In this document: positions 62,036-64,000 of the stretch, one piece after another
How positions within the stretch are numbered: position 1 is the first letter of the stretch
How the letters are laid out: each line of letters opens with the position of its first letter
From: Haliclona indistincta
Lineage: Eukaryota; Porifera; Demospongiae; Haplosclerida; Chalinidae
DNA: 64,000 nucleotides
Assembly (NCBI GenBank): GCA_964017065.1
Contig: OZ024787.1
Span: forward strand, 2,802,482 to 2,866,481
Reading direction: 5' to 3'
Notes under the pieces: model-generated
What the model was told of the DNA's origin: nothing
Seen by the model: only the letters and a program-made list of their open reading frames with translations
Databases searched by the model: none
Made by a program: the position numbers and the translations under genes

Positions 62036-64000
62036 TGAGAGTGTTGATAAGAGGAATGGAGGCGAGAGCAAACATCGACATAGCAAGCGGATCTCCTTGC
62101 GTTGTGCCTTCTTGGGATAGAATGAAGGTTTTGTCAATGAACAGTTGGGTGTCAAATCTGTAAGTGTTGATGAGGACTGTGGCAAGGGGAGGGCAGAGTG
62201 CCTAGATGTTGTGCAGGGCTGCTTGTCGATTAAGGTTATTGAAGGCATTTGAAGCATCTACCAACAAAACTGCTTCAGTGTTTTCATCGTCAAACATTCC
62301 CCTGAGGGCGTGAACATGCAGCAGCTTCACAGCCTGCCTCTTGTCCAGCACAAAGCTGAAGGGTACCTGCTGCCTCAAGAATATCAGGCTTTATTATGGA
62401 AAGAATTGCTTTGCTGATGATTCTCCTGGCAACCTCACACACACCAATCGGTTGCACACCTGGGCACTTATCTAAGGTGATCAAGCGGCAGGCGGTGAAA
62501 GGCGCAAGGCAGTGAGGGTCAACAAGGGTGGTGCAGAGTTTTTTAGCAACTATAGAGCTAGACTGTTGCAGAGGTTGTCCGAGGCGTTGTGGAAGGAAGT
62601 GCATAACCGTCTCCAGGTGGACGCATCTAACCCAGAGGGTCCTGCTGCTCCATTAGTTTTGAGGGCTGCAGAGCGGATAGTAGAACCCTGAAGTTGATCG
62701 AAGATGACAGGATGAGAGGGAGGGGTTGAAGGGGATGATGTAAGAAGAGCTTCAGGAGGGGCGGCATGACCATGCAGAAGGGTGCTTAGATTGAAGCTCC
62801 TGCAGCACAGTGTGAGGAGGGTTTGAAGAGGAAACGACAGAATGAATGTTAAGGGGAGTCCCTTTTCTTTAGTGGAGAGGAGTCTGAGAGCCTCTTTCAC
62901 CTTTTTTTATTTTTTTATAATAGTTTAGCAAATTGCATGGACACACACAAATAGCAATGCATGCTAATACAAGGTGTGTACCCAAATGAATAAACAAGTA
63001 TACAGAGCTGATACAGAGATAATAAATAATGTAGAATAGCATGAGTCCAGATACGTGAAAGAAGTCACCGATCAGTAGCCACAAGTATAGGTGAATGGTT
63101 AGAAGAGGTCAGCCACGAATGTAGTAATAGTAGAAAGGTAGAATCAAATATAGTTAAGTGAACAGGTCAGTAAACAAGAGAACAGTAGATTGAGCAAGAG
63201 GTCAACAAGTACAGGCTTAGGAAGAGGTCACAACAAGTTCATGCAGGCTTAGTAGAGTTTAGAAAGCGATGAGGGCAGGAACTTTCAATGAAGAGAAAGA
63301 ATTAGAATAAAAGATAAAAGTAGAGAAACAATCAGAGAGGCGTGAGAGAATGCTCGAGAAGAAGTGAGAGGGTTAGATAGAGGAGCAGGAGGAGTAGGAA
63401 GAAGAAAAGGAGGGCGTCTCATGTGTGGCTTCCGAGGCATCGAATTAGACTCAGATTGACAGGGTGATACATGATGCGGTGACACCTTTCCATGGAACAT
63501 GAGGTTAGAGAAGAGGCGAGGGATATTGTTGGATTTGGGAGAGCTGGTGCTGTTGTGGAGTCGGATTCGATGTTGAATAGATCTTGCTTCAAGCATCAGG
63601 TTGTTTATGTCACCAGAGAGCCAAAGGGAGAGGCGTCGAGTAAGACATTCCCGATGATCTCGAGTTTGGATCCGATGTGAGGCTTTTGTAGGAGAAGAGA
63701 GGGCATGACCATTGCAGCTTTTAAGGCCACTGATTCAAGAGCAGAGCTCTCACCATAAGCCTGGTAGAGGTTAGACTGGGAGCTCTTGAGTAAAGGATTT
63801 CTCTGCCTTGCCAGAGGGAGGAGACCGAAATGTGTTATGTCGCCAGTGGACTATTTCCTCATATAATTAAGCTGCATTGATGATCTGTGACTGTGAGAAG
63901 TCGTCTCCGCTCACTAGAGGGCTCGGGGACCACTTTAGATGGGCGACAGAGGAGGCTGGAGCGAAAGGAGGGAGTTGTGGAAGCTCAATGGCTGATCGAG
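62036..64000 (-). pseudogene. N-terminal part of the minus-strand reverse-transcriptase element
   Basis: It continues past the window edge. Upstream-to-downstream (high to low): SALESVALKAAMVMPSLLLQ (near 63720), RRLSLWLSGDINNLMLEARS, a 578-bp retroinsert, then KEALRLLSTKEKGLP, NGAAGPSGLDASTWRRLC, LITLDKCPGVQPIGVCEVAR, VDASNAF (near 62260) and TQGDPLAMSMFALASIPL. These correspond to RT motifs 0-4 of a non-LTR-type enzyme. Small frameshifts near 62300 and 62600 and the LINE insertion make it inactive. Confidence 0.75.
62905..63482 (-). mobile_element. 578-bp retroinsert (SINE or pseudogene-like) with A-rich tail
   Basis: Direct repeats CACCTTT flank it (62898-62904 and 63483-63489). On the minus strand it ends in an A-rich tail (ataaaaaaataaaa). 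Removing it with one repeat rejoins the RT element's reading frame exactly between MFHGKV and KEALRLLS. No gene or tRNA-like promoter is recognised inside. Confidence 0.85.

Overview
The window is eukaryotic, metazoan and most consistent with a sponge (inference). The best-resolved gene has 15 exons joined by GT-AG introns, many only 45-60 bp long. Coding density is very low and almost everything recognisable is transposable-element DNA. One 200-bp run of N (48240-48439) marks an assembly gap.

Layout. 0-5 kb: a TA-flanked MITE, two strong palindromes, an intronless Crypton-type tyrosine recombinase (2838-4208, minus) and a 0.7-kb foldback. 5.1-11.2 kb: a complete Ngaro-type (DIRS order) retrotransposon on the minus strand with the diagnostic A1-ORFs-B1-A2-B2 split repeats and an intact 892-aa RT/RNase H/tyrosine-recombinase ORF. 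11.4-12.0 kb: a repeat-rich Helitron-associated N-terminal protein fragment. 12.5-15.3 kb: a MITE with a 9-bp target duplication and a 2.3-kb, 28-bp-unit minisatellite carrying its own MITE insertion. 22.8-28.8 kb: a head-to-tail array of at least seven copies of one non-autonomous repeat (family A), invaded by four different MITEs. 29-41 kb: a few small genes, including two intronless alpha-helical proteins (32868-34235, 35311-36276) and fragments of uncharacterised mobile-type genes. 42-57 kb: foldbacks, MITEs and dispersed repeat pairs. 53.4-64 kb: one reverse-transcriptase element on the minus strand, broken by a 3.3-kb LINE (58703-62035), a retroinsert, a MITE and several other insertions.

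The centrepiece is 15567-22737, a 7,171-bp DNA transposon bounded by a perfect 9-bp duplication (GCATAATAC) and inverted ends made of an expanded short-repeat array. It contains one gene. The 15 exons sum to 4,638 nt, stay in frame throughout and have no stop. They predict a protein of about 1,545 aa: acidic repeats, a B-box-like zinc finger, a complete RecQ helicase (helicase core, zinc-binding and RQC winged-helix domains), a GCM/WRKY-like zinc domain, a MULE (Mutator-like) DDE transposase and a C-terminal Ulp1-type cysteine protease with its H-D-Q-C residues. I infer a self-mobilising MULE whose transposase is fused to a RecQ helicase and a SUMO-type protease. I do not know of a description of this architecture but could not search for one.

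A second theme is that the window holds its own controls. Several MITEs can be paired with an empty copy of their target in the same 64 kb, so their boundaries and target duplications can be read directly.
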